From positions 1,390,130,688 to 1,390,194,687 of the forward strand of contig OY728131.1 in assembly GCA_963277665.1 (NCBI GenBank): 64,000 nt of DNA, in the 5' to 3' direction. This DNA comes from Viscum album (lineage: Eukaryota; Streptophyta; Magnoliopsida; Santalales; Viscaceae). The first letter of the stretch is position 1; each line of letters starts with the position of its first letter. Positions 36,706 through 49,100 of this stretch are shown in pieces. The notes under the pieces were generated by a model that ran no database searches, had not been told where the DNA came from, and saw nothing but the letters and a program-made list of their open reading frames with translations. Made by a program: the position numbers and the translations under genes.

Positions 36706-38323
36706 TCCCCATCGTACCATTCAAGACTAATTTTCATTAGTTGATTAAAAATAATTTCTCAAGACTTGATTTAATTTTGTATATTAATATGATACATCCC
36801 ATCCATAATAATTATGACTCACAAAATAAGGAATATAATGGAAAACGAATCTGTTAACACCTGAAACAACGATAATACTAAAATACTATTAATGATGCAT
36901 CGTTAAAAGATCATATATGATATCATATTTATGTATATTATTCTTGTATAATTTAATAAAAATTATTTCACCATTATACAGGAGGTTATCCTACCATCTA
37001 CCATGAAAATGTACAAGGAAAGGGTTAATTCTAAAGTCTCTTCATTATCCGAGTTTGTTAATACGTATTTATCTATTGGAACCTCTTTATCATCTGCATC
37101 CATGTTTCTTAAAAATTTATTTGAAAACTTTTTTACTATTTACTAGACAATGGGTAAAAATTATTTATACCATTATTTGTTTTTAATGGATTCATTCTGT
37201 CATTTTCCAAACAAGGTACTTTTAGACATTTTCGACAAATTTAATGTAAGAATGATTTTTTTTAACTTATACAGCAGGTGTGGCTATTTTCTGTCATTCT
37301 AACATAATTAAAGCATCCCTTACAAGCTTATAATAATATTTTCAAAATAAATAATTTCATTATAATTATTTTACTCTTAAATGTTTTCAAAATAGAAATA
37401 GATATTTATCTAAAAAGGGTTTTGATTTCATCTAGGTCAACATCCTTTGATAGATTTTAAGATTATTTGAAATTGATTTATTATGATACAAAACATACAT
37501 ATTGTATTGAATTTTTTTTGATATGTTTGACTGTGGATGTTCTATTTTTATACCATTCATAGTTTATGGTAAATGTAATAACATTTCATGTTCTAGTTTT
37601 AATACCAATGTTTATGATATGTTTGAACCTTTTCATATGCATTGGACTTAGTAAGTGATTGGTGGAGCCCACTATAGATCCTCGATGCATCGGTAGGTCT
37701 CATGAGACAACTATATGTGGAATTGGCTGAATCCCTTTCCCAATTTTGATATATGGTTTTGTCCGAGGCCTTAATCATTTTTAGACATCTTGGTCGAGGC
37801 CTTGAAAAAAGGTTTCAGAATGTTTGGCATTATACATTTCCTCAATATGAAAATAATATTGATGGTTCATTTGGTCATTAGGCTAGTAGAATACCAATGA
37901 TTATGTTTCATTATGGAATTATTTACTCATCTCATATTCATGCACTAGAATTATTCATTTTTATTATTGGTAAAGGCTTGTGGTTTCAATTATTCATCAC
38001 ACTTAATATTTATATTATCTTTTGTTGTATTTCTTACCCTTACTGAGCATTTGAGCTCACCCCATTCTTATGTTTCATTTTCCCATGATATGAAGTAGTT
38101 AGTTATGAGTGACTTTCAGGGATTATTTAGGAGGCTTGGATATTTCCCAATGGAATAAATTCGTGTTTTATTTCTTTTAGAGTTGTAAATTTGAACTTAT
38201 GTATGAATATTGTATCCAATAACACTAAACTTATCGATCATTCAAGACATGATTTCCTTGTGATCAAGCCAATGTTATGTAATAATGCACTGACTCTGGG
38301 TAACTGGGGTCGGGGAGTTACAG

Positions 38324-38334
38324 TAGTTATCATA
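38324..38334 (+). promoter_or_regulatory. D2 candidate primer binding site
   Basis: TAGTTATCATA next to the LTR end resembles TGGTATCAGAG with one inserted T and two changes. Position supports it more than sequence. Confidence 0.45.
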
Positions 38335-38799
38335 TAAAGTTCAGTACAAACCATGGAAACTAGATTTAGATAAACTCTGATAAGAGTACATATCCCTAAG
38401 ATAGACACTGAGGATTGGTATAGAAGAACTTCCAAAAAATTTGGTATTGTTGAGATTTTGTGAATTTGTTTAGCAATAAATCTCTGTATGGATACGAGTA
38501 GGTAGAGGCGGATCTGGAACAAATTTACCAAGGGGTAAAACCCAAAAACATAGCTTTGATCTAGATTCGAATGTGAATGGGTTCACGACAATGGGCCTTG
38601 CTACACTATTGGTTACTACATTCCCGGATAATATTCATAGGATAATTATCATTTCCATTACAAACAGTTATGAAGGGTTTATGAGTATATACATTCTCAA
38701 AGAAAACATTATTATGATAATGGATTCTATCCATAAACATGTCAATTTATTTTTAGTGTTTTTTAAGTTTGGATTTATGTATTGTCATTCATAAACTAA

Positions 38800-39700
38800 T
38801 CTAGTATATGCCATTGTATAGAAATAGAGCCTAGTGGAAGGAATGGAAACCGTACAAATGCATTCACTACATGTAGGGATTTCTCTACGGCTCAAGATAA
38901 TTATAGTGGAGCTGGTGATACAACTGGTGCTAATCAGCTTATCACCATACTGGGACAACTCACTCAGGTTATGAATAATAACCTTACCTTTATGGAGCAC
39001 CCAGATCCATAGTGTGGAGGATCAATTTTAGATCATTTCATGAGGCAACAAACACCGACATTAAATGGGAGTACAAATCTATTAGTGGCTCAGCAATGGA
39101 TTAATTCCATAGAAAAAATATTCCACGCTTTGGGGAGTAGCGAAAGTGAAAATTTTATCATGGAATTTTACTGCCTTACTCGAGATTCTGAACAATGGTG
39201 GTCATTGATTAAAAAAAAGGATTACAAGGAAGTATCAAATATGGAATTCGGGGAGTTTAAAGAAACATTCATAGAAAAATACTTTCCTCGTGACCATTGA
39301 GTTGATATGGAAAGACAATTTCTGATTCTGAGGAAAAAGGAGGATGAGAACATTGTAATGTATGAAGATAACATTACCAGGTTTGCGAGGGCTGAAGCAG
39401 ATTATATACATAACCCAAGAAGTAATATTTATCATTACATTGATGGTTTAAAACAATTTCTCCATTGAGAATTAGTATAACAATCCATCTCACCGTACTA
39501 AGATATTGTCTCGTGTGCAATCAAGACAGAAAAGGAATTCTCTATGTCTTATGACTTTAAATCAAATTAAGAGAAGAAGATATCTGATGAAAAATATGGG
39601 AAAGTAAATAAGGAAACTTGGAAGAAGGGAATAATTGAATTTCAACAATGTGATAATTGCGGAAGGAAGCACCCAAGTGCCTGTCTAAACGGAAAAGGAG
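38800..39700 (+). pseudogene. D2 gag, capsid part up to the first zinc knuckle
   Basis: Gag forms the virus-like particle. One frame with a few stops runs through most of it. WINSIEKIFHALGSSES (39100) begins the retrotransposon capsid domain; EQWWSLIKKKDY and EFGEFKETFIEKYFP follow, with the usual paired tryptophans. VMYEDNITRFARAEADY continues after a stop at 39298. The segment closes with the first zinc knuckle, CDNCGRKHPSACLNG, and is cut at 39700 by N. The frame resumes in phase at 50315 after the right copy of the target duplication, with the next knuckle. Stops are present near 39010, 39298 and 39466. Confidence 0.88.
39696..39700. repeat. N target site duplication, left copy
   Basis: AGGAG, repeated at 50310-50314 immediately after the N 3' LTR. 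Five bases is the usual gypsy duplication length. Removing N and one copy brings the D2 gag frame back into phase. Confidence 0.95.
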
Positions 39701-41536
39701 TGTAACACCCCAAGATTTTATGAAAAATATTATTTTTAATTTCATTAATGTCTTGTGTTGTACTCTACACCAAAAGGATCTTGCACAACAGGCATCCTTG
39801 ACTTGCCTTTCATTACACGCAATCGCGACCTTCCTTAATAGTGTGTGTAGTACACAATACTAAGTTTCACTAAACAATGATATACTATTAAAATATTATT
39901 AAAACTAGCCATTATGAATAGTAATATCCACTTTTTGAAATTTTGTAAATTTTATTTTTCAAAATGGACTTCATTTTCGGATTCGGAATATCGAAATTAG
40001 CTTAGCGTGAAATTTTGGTGATATTCGGATAACTTTCATATTTTGATGAATAGTGAAAATTACTAAATTTTAATTAAAAACAACTTTTTCAATCGAAATA
40101 ATAAATAGTGATAAATTATTAATTTGAGTGGTTTTAAAGTATATTTATAATATATTTTACAATTCAATACAATGTTGGTCATTGGTTGTAATTTCACATT
40201 TAAACCAGTTATAAACAAATGTCAATCTTTTGATAGTTATTATCTCTTAAAAACAAGCCTTTTGTTTTGACGACGGGAATTAATTTTTAAATTAATTAAT
40301 GCAACTGATATGTTTTGAATTTGGTAAAATAGAAATCATTTTTGATTTCATAATATCAAATATATCTTAGGCCTAATTATTGGTATTTTTCTGAAAACTT
40401 TCAATTTTTGATGAATAGTGAAACCACTAAGTGGTAGTTAAAAAAACTGAATTTTTCATAAAAATTAATTTTACCGCTTCTTTGAGTGGAATTTAAAAAA
40501 TATGAGAAACACGGTTGATGTCAGTAAGTAAAATGTGGTTTAATGAGATGAAAATAATTTTTGGTAAAAAGTAACTTTTTACTTTTATTTACCACAGTTA
40601 AAAGTAAATAGGGTAATTAAGGGTAAAAATGATATTATTATTATCCTAACACATGTCTAAATTCTATTGGATAAGTGTAATTCGACCAAAAAAAAGCTTA
40701 GGAATAAAATATGACCATTTAGGCCCACTTGAATTAGATTAGGACATTTATTATTATTTAATTCAAAGAAGAGTTAAAAGAGTTAAAATCAAAGTTTATT
40801 TACTAAAACATTTTTAATATAGGGTTATACATAAGAAAAATTAGATTGTAAATATTCATTAGAAATATCAAAATATTACTACATAATGGTATTTTATTTG
40901 TAATTTTTTGACATTAAATAATTTAATCTATTTATGACACAACGATGATGCCGTAATTATCTTATTAATGAAATATTGACAGAATTGATGTTATAAATAC
41001 TCAAATAAATATAATTTGAGACTTTTTATGAATTAAAATAATTTTCTAGGATAATATGACATGTTAGTATTGATTAAATTAACTTTGTTCGAACTTATCA
41101 TTCTGTTATGATTTTCACCAAAATCAATTACTAAATAGTGTCAAAATTGACATAAAATAGTTTTTAAAACAAATATTATATTACTAATTTTTTTTATTCT
41201 TAAAAATCTAAGGTTCTGCCAAATGTCTTAGATAAGGTTATATATATTAATAATAAACAATTTGGGGTTCGTTTGGCTTCTTATGGTAAGTTTATTAACC
41301 TTATAGTATAAGAACACAAGAGGACACAGTAAGAGTAAAATTATTTAACTTAATGTTAAATCTAAATGATAATGTTAAAATAGGAACCTAAACTTGTCTA
41401 AATTATATTGGATGAGAGGATTTAGACCCATACCCACCTTAGCCTTGAAATAAATAAATTTGTCTCTATTTAAAACCGAACTTGACTTTATAATAAAATA
41501 ATATTTTTAGTTATTCCAAAGGTGCCCCTCTCGTCC

Positions 41537-41547
41537 CTTATAAAAGG
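41537..41547 (+). promoter_or_regulatory. N 5' LTR TATA box
   Basis: CTTATAAAAGG followed by a C-rich segment (ACACCTCCTCCC), identical to 47944-47954 in the 3' LTR and matched in D2. It is the likely core promoter. Confidence 0.75.
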
Positions 41548-41890
41548 ACACCTCCTCCCTCTCTTACTCACACAACTTTGAGCCTTCAAACTCGGCCAAC
41601 CCCTGCCAAAATATATTTTCCACTTCCCTAGAAACATAATAGAGGTCATGGTCTTCCTCAAAGACCAATTTTAGTTCCCTAAGAGGAGGTCTCAAAGAGG
41701 CGCTTCAAAGAAGAGGTAATTTCCGTTACCAATTCGTTCACCTTTATTTCTTCTTCCACTTCTTCTTATTAGGTTGTTTCATTATGAAGTAATAACATCA
41801 GTATCACTAATATACGTATATGTTATTATAATTATGAAACAACCCTAATTCACCATCTATCCATCCTACGGAAAACGAAATCACCGCGTG

Positions 41891-42310
41891 TGCGTACGTA
41901 CAGAATACCATCTCCACGCCGTGGTGTAATCTGTTTTTCCACAAACACCTTACATGGATGAGTATTATGTGTAAAGAATAACTATACATAGTTTTTACAA
42001 CATAATAATGATTCTGATATATTGTATCATCCACTCCAATTCAATTCAATAATTATGGAAATGATATCATCGCCCGTGCGTACGTACAGACTACCGTCTC
42101 CACGACGCGATGAGATTCATTCTCCATGTTAACCATTTAAGAATGATTATAAAGTATATATAAGCAATAATAATGAAATATATGACATGGTAAATCTACT
42201 GGATTTATGTATATATATATGTCATCTACTTACTTCCATTTAAGACAATAAGGAAAGGAAAATGACGTTCATGCGTACGTACAGACTACCGTCTCCATGA
42301 ACGGTGTGTT
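41891..42310. repeat. Phased CGTACG motif triplet, N 5' LTR
   Basis: TGCGTACGTACAG at 41891, 42077 and 42272, each followed after four to six bases by CCGTCTCCA or CCATCTCCA, and then a short CG-containing stretch. Spacings are 186 and 195. The spacer ends share weaker AT-rich similarity (AATAATGA), so the region may be three diverged units of about 190 bp. Confidence 0.85.
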
Positions 42311-43913
42311 TCATTTCATTTATATATCTATTATATATATATATATATATTGAATATATATGATATATAAATCATATTTTATATTCTGTAAGTAAGTAAA
42401 TCATGATATAAGTAATAATAATGTCAAGAACAACAAGTCCAAACACCTATGATAAATGAAACAATTTTACCCAAAACGCTCTTTAACATGGAATTTACAA
42501 AAGTACGGGTAATATAAAGTCATAAGTGAACCATATATGATATCATAACAATGAATATGATTCTGTAATAAGTAAATGTCATTATTTAAATCATTATACG
42601 GGAGGTTCGGACACTTACGAAGAAAATCGGACCTAAGGTAAGGGAAATATCACAATCTCGTTTTTATCTGAGATTGTTTATACTTTAATATTTACTGGGG
42701 TGTATTTTATCATCCACATCCATGTTTCCTCAATATATAATATTATTTCCATCCTTCTACAATAGTTTATATCCAATTTTACCCTTCTATGAGTTTTTTG
42801 TAAAAGATATGAAAGGAATCTTTTGTCTTTTTTCATATGAGGTACTTTTTGACTTTTCCGACAAAAGTACGAGAAGAATGTTTTTTTACATTTACCGAAT
42901 GAATGGATTTTTAAAATATTATTTCCACGAAGCTTCCTTTAAATGTTTTCATGTTTATTTTTAATCAACTACTTTTAGTTTAAAATTTTATGACATGTTA
43001 AGAATAGAAAATGTTTTTGAAGTAGAAAGGAAATTTTCTTCAAGAATGAAGTTCAAGTGTTTTATCAAAATTATTTTACATCTAAGATAATAAAGGGTTC
43101 TGTTTTTATCCCTATTATTACATTGATTTTATTATGTGGTGATGGATATATTTTTATGAGTTTATTTTTCTTATATGAATTGTTTTATGATGTCATGTTG
43201 TTTAAGAATCCCATTTTTATTACATGGGTTATGCAATGATGTATGATTTATGAATTTGTGGCACACATAAGAATGGTATCATTATGTGATGGGTGGGACC
43301 TATATCTCCCTCCAATTAATTGGGTAAAGATTTTATATCTCATGAGATAGACATGGCTGGAATGGTAGGTTATATCAGTTTAGTGAAACAGGACTGAAAC
43401 GAGGGTGACTCGGTTCAGAAAGGGACTTTGTCCACTAAGATAGTCTTGGACATGAGCCTTGACTAAAAATAAATGATTCTTTATGATTATGTGTGTATGC
43501 CACAATGTTTCATGTTTTATGTTATGATTATTGGGATTTCATTTCACTACTATGATTTATCCCATGTTATGAAATTATGCTCTCTTTTGCAGGTTAAGAT
43601 TTCCAAAATGTTATGTTCTTATGAATATGATGTGATTGATATTTCTTTTATTTACCCTTAATGAGCATTTGAGCTCACCCTTTTATGTTTACTTTCCCAC
43701 AGGATATAAAGAAAGGATTTAGGTATAAGAAAAAAAAATAAGATCTTTATGGGAGATGTTGAAGATCTTTCACCAGGATTAGAAGATTATATTCCGAGTT
43801 TCCAAAGACACTAAACTATTACGATCCTTGTGTGTGTGTTTTTGTTATGTACTAAGTATTCCGCAAATGTATTGTAATTTCAATGTACGTCAAGCTTCGG
43901 GTCTATACAGTTC

Positions 43914-43922
43914 GTATCAGAG
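43914..43922 (+). promoter_or_regulatory. N primer binding site (initiator Met tRNA)
   Basis: GTATCAGAG, four bases after the LTR end, matches the core of TGGTATCAGAGC. The bases before it (GTTC) are diverged. Confidence 0.75.
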
Positions 43923-44152
43923 GAAAGGTTTAGTCAACCTTTGGAAACTAGGACGTGAAAACGTTAGTGAGATCCCTAGAGATATTTCTAAGGTATGTCT
44001 AGGGATGTCCCTAAGGATAGGTATACATATAGGATATAGTCCTAGAACTACGGTAATGATCTTAGAATTTAACCTAAGATGTTAGATATTGAAGTTACTC
44101 TACCTTTATTATGATTTTTTCATCTCAGACTATTCTTTTTGGGTTTTAGAAA

Positions 44153-44686
44153 ATGGCCGGAAACAAGATGATTCACGATAATGGAGGATATGATGGACAA
44201 TGGAATGATATTTTTCATAAGAAATCAAATGAAATGGGATTTGGAAGTCCAAACATCATTATTATTCCGAATCAGCAATCTCATAATATGATCAATACAG
44301 TAAAATTTGGTAAGTTTCCTGACTCGGCTAATAAGAGAAAGATGGAGTTTGATGATGATCATAGAGGAAAGAAAGTTCAATTTCCCCTATGTAAATCATG
44401 TGGGAAGAGGAATCAAGGAGAATGTTTCAAAGGAACTGGAAGATGCTTTGGTTGTGGAAAAGAAGGACACAAAGCCAGTAAGTGCAATGGAAAAGTTTCA
44501 GTTAACACCATGGATGAGGTTAATGGGGTTTCTACGACATCAATAATGGTTAAATTTTTTAAATGTGGAATGTATGGGCATTATGCAATCCAATTCCCTA
44601 AGGGAATGTCACATAAAGAGAATCGGTATGGTCGTATGGGTATTATTTTTGTTGATGATGATGAAGAGACTACAAATGATATGTGA
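44153..44686 (+). CDS. N nucleocapsid-like protein, 177 residues
   Basis: Open frame from the first ATG after the leader (preceded by GGGTTTTAGAAA) to TGA. It is the only sizeable protein of N. The N-terminal 75 residues are polar and lack the capsid domain. Residues about 80-112 hold two zinc knuckles of the gypsy arrangement, CKSCGKRNQGECFKG then CFGCGKEGHKASKC; the second is a perfect CX2CX4HX4C. A third, FKCGMYGHYAIQFP near residue 140, has lost its first and last cysteines. D2 has the same three-knuckle layout, so this derives from a related gag. Zinc knuckles bind RNA; a packaging role is inference. It ends with an acidic tail (DDDEETTND). The frame may merely be a young relic. Confidence 0.65.
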   Translation: MAGNKMIHDNGGYDGQWNDIFHKKSNEMGFGSPNIIIIPNQQSHNMINTVKFGKFPDSANKRKMEFDDDHRGKKVQFPLCKSCGKRNQGECFKGTGRCFGCGKEGHKASKCNGKVSVNTMDEVNGVSTTSIMVKFFKCGMYGHYAIQFPKGMSHKENRYGRMGIIFVDDDEETTNDM

Positions 44687-45327
44687 GATGAAAGAATTGT
44701 TGAAGCTCGGTCAATGGTTTAAGAAGGTAGTGGAATGATTACATGTTTATCAAGTGTAATGTTGTACTATAGAATAAAAAGACATCCATGGATTGTAACA
44801 CTGTTGTCTTTCCTTATGTTTTGAATGTTTATGATGAATAGTATGTGTAACAATGAAAGGTTATTCAGATATTTTTTGGAAAGTTGATGATATGCGCATA
44901 ATGAAGTGATAAAGAGAAAATGAAATGTTTGATAGTATTCATGAGCTCATGATTGATATAAGGACTAAGTGATATCATGGTTTGAGTATATAGAATTTTT
45001 GGATTTTGGTATGTGGAAATAGTTAACTTTTGACAGCATTCATGTTTTTACTAAGGTTTAATTAGTATTGATTTTTCAAGAGAATACATGATTAAGGTAT
45101 TCACATGATTGGAATGTGTCCAACAAGACATATCTTATGATATATGGGGATCAACGATGGTATTAAATCTCTGGTAATTGTTTTCACTATATTATGGGAG
45201 TGGACTGCAATATTATGGATAAGCCTAAATATTGGAATGGATTATGTTGGACATAAGATAGTATTGTTTAAGGATAGATGTTTTTCGTTATTATTGATGG
45301 AATGTTATAGTAATATATTTTTAGAAA
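44687..45327 (+). other. N interior after the nucleocapsid frame
   Basis: AT-rich, with no protease, RT, RNase H or integrase motif on either strand. Normal gypsy elements would carry about 4 kb of pol here. Nothing else is supported. Confidence 0.6.
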
Positions 45328-45451
45328 AAGGACAACCTGCAGGACGGGAGACAACCCATCGCGTCGAACAAGGCCGTGGGAATCGAACCCACAACCGAAG
45401 TGCGTCTGGCCTTTATCGCCTACCACTGGCCTACAGGAAGTCCCTGTTTAG
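45328..45451 (-). mobile_element. tRNA-derived SINE inside N
   Basis: A GC-rich 124-bp island in AT-rich DNA. On the minus strand it has an A-box-like GGCCAGTGGTAGGCG (45418-45432) and a B-box GGGTTCGATTCCCA (45378-45391), the internal RNA polymerase III promoter of tRNAs. It ends in GTTGTCCTT with a short T run, as in Au-type plant SINEs. TAGAAA at 45322-45327 and 45452-45457 is a probable target duplication. The tail after the B-box (GACGCGATGGGTTGTC) is not tRNA-like, which favours a SINE over a tRNA gene. It carries no protein and would depend on LINE enzymes. Confidence 0.75.
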
Positions 45452-45457
45452 TAGAAA

Positions 45458-46090
45458 TTAGTTTTATTTTATTAAACAGTATGATATAAGAAGTATAAGT
45501 CCATTTTAGTAACCATATATGATTAATCTCACTAAAGAATGACTTATGTATATTTAATAACTTTTTCTAACCTTTTGTTTGAGACAGATGGAATGACCTG
45601 TCATACTAACACTTCACGAATAACAAATTCAACTTCATTTATTTAAGAGATGAAGTAGAAATTGTTCAAGGCACGAACAACAGTGAGATTGTACCAAAAT
45701 AAAGTAAGTATTTATTCTAATTCAAAATCTTCAACTTTAGGGAAACGATCTTGAAAACCAAAAATGTTGTCCTAGTGCTCTTATATCTGATTAATCAGAT
45801 GGTACCTTAGATCGTCACAGATTTATGTATTTTTTATTGTTGGATTTTCCATATCCATGTTCTCTACCACTCTCCATCAGAACATGATGGTTAGATTTCT
45901 CTTCCATATCCATATTTTCACCTATGTGGAAACCCATTGATTAGTTTATTTGGGTAACCGTTACGTTTCATACTTTGTTTTTGAAGATTGGTTTTGGTAT
46001 TCCTTTTTACGATTTGGGTTTCGATTAAAGAAACTTTCGAATAGAAAACCATTTATAACCCCGACGAATTTTGAGGGAGAAATTCATTTT
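45458..46090 (+). other. N interior between SINE and purine tract
   Basis: No domain found. The final bases (near 46061) include GACGAATTTTGAGGGAGAA, like the end-of-pol FRGRNSF remnant that precedes the purine tract in many plant gypsy elements; this suggests that pol was deleted internally, leaving its very end. Confidence 0.5.
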
Positions 46091-46103
46091 AAGGGGGGTA
46101 GAA
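46091..46103 (+). promoter_or_regulatory. N polypurine tract
   Basis: AAGGGGGGTAGAA directly before the TGTAACACC start of the 3' LTR. Confidence 0.88.
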
Positions 46104-49100
46104 TGTAACACCCCGAGATTTTATGAAAAATATTCTTTTTAATTTCATTAATGTATTGTGTTGTATGCTACACCAAAAGGAGCTTTCACAACACGCATCC
46201 CTGACTTGCCTTTCATTACACGCAATCGCGACCTTCCTTAATAGCGTGTGTAGTACATAATACTGAGTTTCACTAAACAACGATATGCTATTAAAATATT
46301 ATTAAAACAAGCCATTATGAATAGTAATAACCACTTTTTGAAATTTGGTAAATTTTATTTTTCAAAATTGACTTCATTTTTGTATTCGGAATATCGAAAT
46401 TAGCTTAGGGTGAAATTTTGGTGATTTTCGGATAACTTTCATATTTTGATGAATAGTGAAAATTACTAAATTTTAATTAAAAACAACTTTTTCAATCGAA
46501 ATAATAAATAGTGATAAATTATTAATTTGAGTGGTTTTAAAGTATATTTATAATATATTTTACAATTCAATACAATGTTGTTCATTGGATGTAATTTCAC
46601 ATTTAAACCAGTTATAAACAAGTGTCAATCTTTTGATAGTTATTATCTCTTAAAAACACGCCTTTTGTTTTGACGACGGGAATTAATATTTAAATTAATT
46701 AATGAAACTGATATGTTTTGAATTTGGTAAAATAGAAATCATTTTTGAGTTCATAATATCAAATATATCTTAGGCCTAATTTTTGGTATTTTTCTGAAAA
46801 CTTTCAATTTTTGATGAATAGTGAAACCACTAAGTGGTAGTTAAAAAAAACAGAATTATTCATAAAACATTATTTTACCGCTTCTGTGAGTGGAATTTCA
46901 TAAATCCTAGAGACACGGTTGATGTCAGTATGAAAAATGTGGTTCAATGAGATGAAAATAATTTTTGGTAAATAATAACTTTCTACTTTTATTTACCACA
47001 GTTAAAAGTAAATATGGTAATTAAGGGTATAAATGATATTATTATTACCCTAACACATGTCCAAATTCTATTGGATAAGTTTAATTCGACCAAAAACAAG
47101 CTTAGGAATAAAATATGACCATTTAGGCCCACATGGATTAGATTAGGACATTAATTATTATTTAATTCAATGAACAGTTAAATGAGTTAAAATCAAAGTT
47201 TATTTACTAAAACATTTTTAATATAGAGTTATACATAAGATAAATTCGATTTTAAATTTTCATTAGAAATAAAAAAATATTTTCTACATAATGGTATTTT
47301 ATTTGTAATTTTTAGACATTAATTAATTTAATTTATTTATGACACAACGATGATGCAGTAATTATCTTATTAATGAAATATTGACAGAATTGATGTTATA
47401 AATACTCAAATAAATATAATTTGAGACTTTTTATGAATTACACTAATTTTATAGGTTAATATGACATGTTAGTATTGATTTAATTAACTTTTTTCTAACT
47501 TATCATACTGTTATGATTTTCACAAAAATCAATTACTAAATAGTGTCAAAATTGACATAAAATAGTTTTTAAAACAAATATTATATTATTAATTGTTATT
47601 TTATTCCTAAATATATAAGGTTAGGCCAAATGACTTAGATACTGTTATATATGTTAATAATAATAAATTACGTGTTCGTTTGGATTCTTATAGTATGTTT
47701 ATTTACCATATAGTATTAGAACACAAGAAGACACGGTAAAAGTAAAATTATTTAACTTAATGTTAAATATAAATGATAAGGTTAAAATAAGAACATAAAC
47801 TTTTATAAATTCTATTGGATGAGAGTATTTAGACCCATCGCCACCTTAGCCTCGAAATAAATCAATTTGGAGCTATTTAAAACCTAACTTGACTTTATAA
47901 TAAAATAATATTTTTAGTTATTCCAAAGGTTCCCCTCTCCTCCCTTATAAAAGGACACCTCCTCCATCTCTTCCACACACAACTTTGATCCTTCAAGCTC
48001 GGCCAACCCCTTCCAAAATATCTTCTACACTTCCCTAAAAACATCATAGAGGTCCTGGTCTTCCTCAAAGACCAATTTTAGTTCCCTAAGAGGAGGTCTC
48101 AAAGAGGCGCTTCAAAGAAGAGGTAATTTCCATTACCAATTCTTTCACCTTTATTTCTTCTTCCACTTATTCTTATTAGGTTTTTTCATTATGAAGTAAT
48201 AACATCAGTATAACTAATATACTGATATGTTATTATAAGTATGAAACAATCCTAATTCACCATCTATCCGTCCAACGGAAAACGAAATCACCGCGCGTGC
48301 GTACGTACGGAATACCGTCTCCACGCCGTGGTGTAATCTGTTTTTCCTCCAACACCTTACATGGATGAGTATTATGGTGTAAAGAATAACTATATATAGT
48401 TATTATAACAGCATAATGATTCTGATATATTTTATCATCCACTCCAATTCAATTCCATAATTATGGAAATGATATCATCGCTCGTGCGTACGTACGGACT
48501 ACCATCTCCACGACGCGATGAGATTCATTCTCCGTGTTAACCATTTAAGAATGATTATAAGGTATATATAAGAAAAAATAATGAAATATATGACATGTTA
48601 AATCTACTGGAATTATGTATATATATATATGTGATCTACTTACTTCCATTTAAGACAACAAGGAAAGGAAAACAACGTTCATGCGTACGTACGGACTACC
48701 GTCTCCATGAACGGTGTGTTTCATTTCATTTATATATCTATTATATATATATATACTGAATATATATGATATATAAATCATATTTTATATTCTTGAAGTA
48801 TGTAAATCATGATATAAGTAATAATAATGTCATGAACAAGTCCAAACACCTACGATAAATGAAACAATTTTACCCAAAACACTCTTTAACATGGAATTTA
48901 CAAAAGAACGGGTAATATAAAGTCATAAGTGAACCATATATGATATAATAACAATGAATAGGATTCTTTAATAAGTAAATGACATTATTTAAATCATTAT
49001 ACTGAATGTTCGGACACTTACGAAGCAAATCGGACCTATGGTAAGGGAAATATCACAATCTCATTTTTATCCGAGATTATTTATACATTAGTATTTACTG

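Larger units (their letters stand above)
34534..38322 (+). repeat. D2 5' LTR
   Basis: Starts TATAACACTCC (from TGTAACACCCC) and ends GGGGTCGGGGAGTTACA. It has a TATA box at 36118-36128, two copies of the CGTACG-type motif (36472 and 36661) and the block GAGCATTTGAGCTCACC at 38045, also found in N. No protein is encoded. The length is identical to the 3' copy. Confidence 0.92.
39701..43909 (+). repeat. N 5' LTR
   Basis: Begins TGTAACACCCCAAGA and ends CGGGTCTATACA. It has a TATA box at 41537-41547, three CGTACG motifs (41891, 42077 and 42272), an AT dinucleotide run near 42330-42350 and the block GAGCATTTGAGCTCACCC near 43663. With the TATA about 1.84 kb into the LTR, some 2.35 kb of LTR would be transcribed as leader. 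Confidence 0.94.

Noticed and set aside
42300..42380. Long AT dinucleotide run as a regulatory site
   Set aside because: A simple microsatellite differing in length between the two N LTRs; no further evidence.
45360..45440. Possible tRNA gene on the minus strand
   Set aside because: A- and B-box words are present, but no paired acceptor stem is evident, a non-tRNA tail follows and flanking repeats are present; a SINE fits better.
45144..45461. Plus-strand 105-residue frame in N
   Set aside because: Its last third is antisense SINE sequence, and the rest has no motif; it is unlikely to be a gene.
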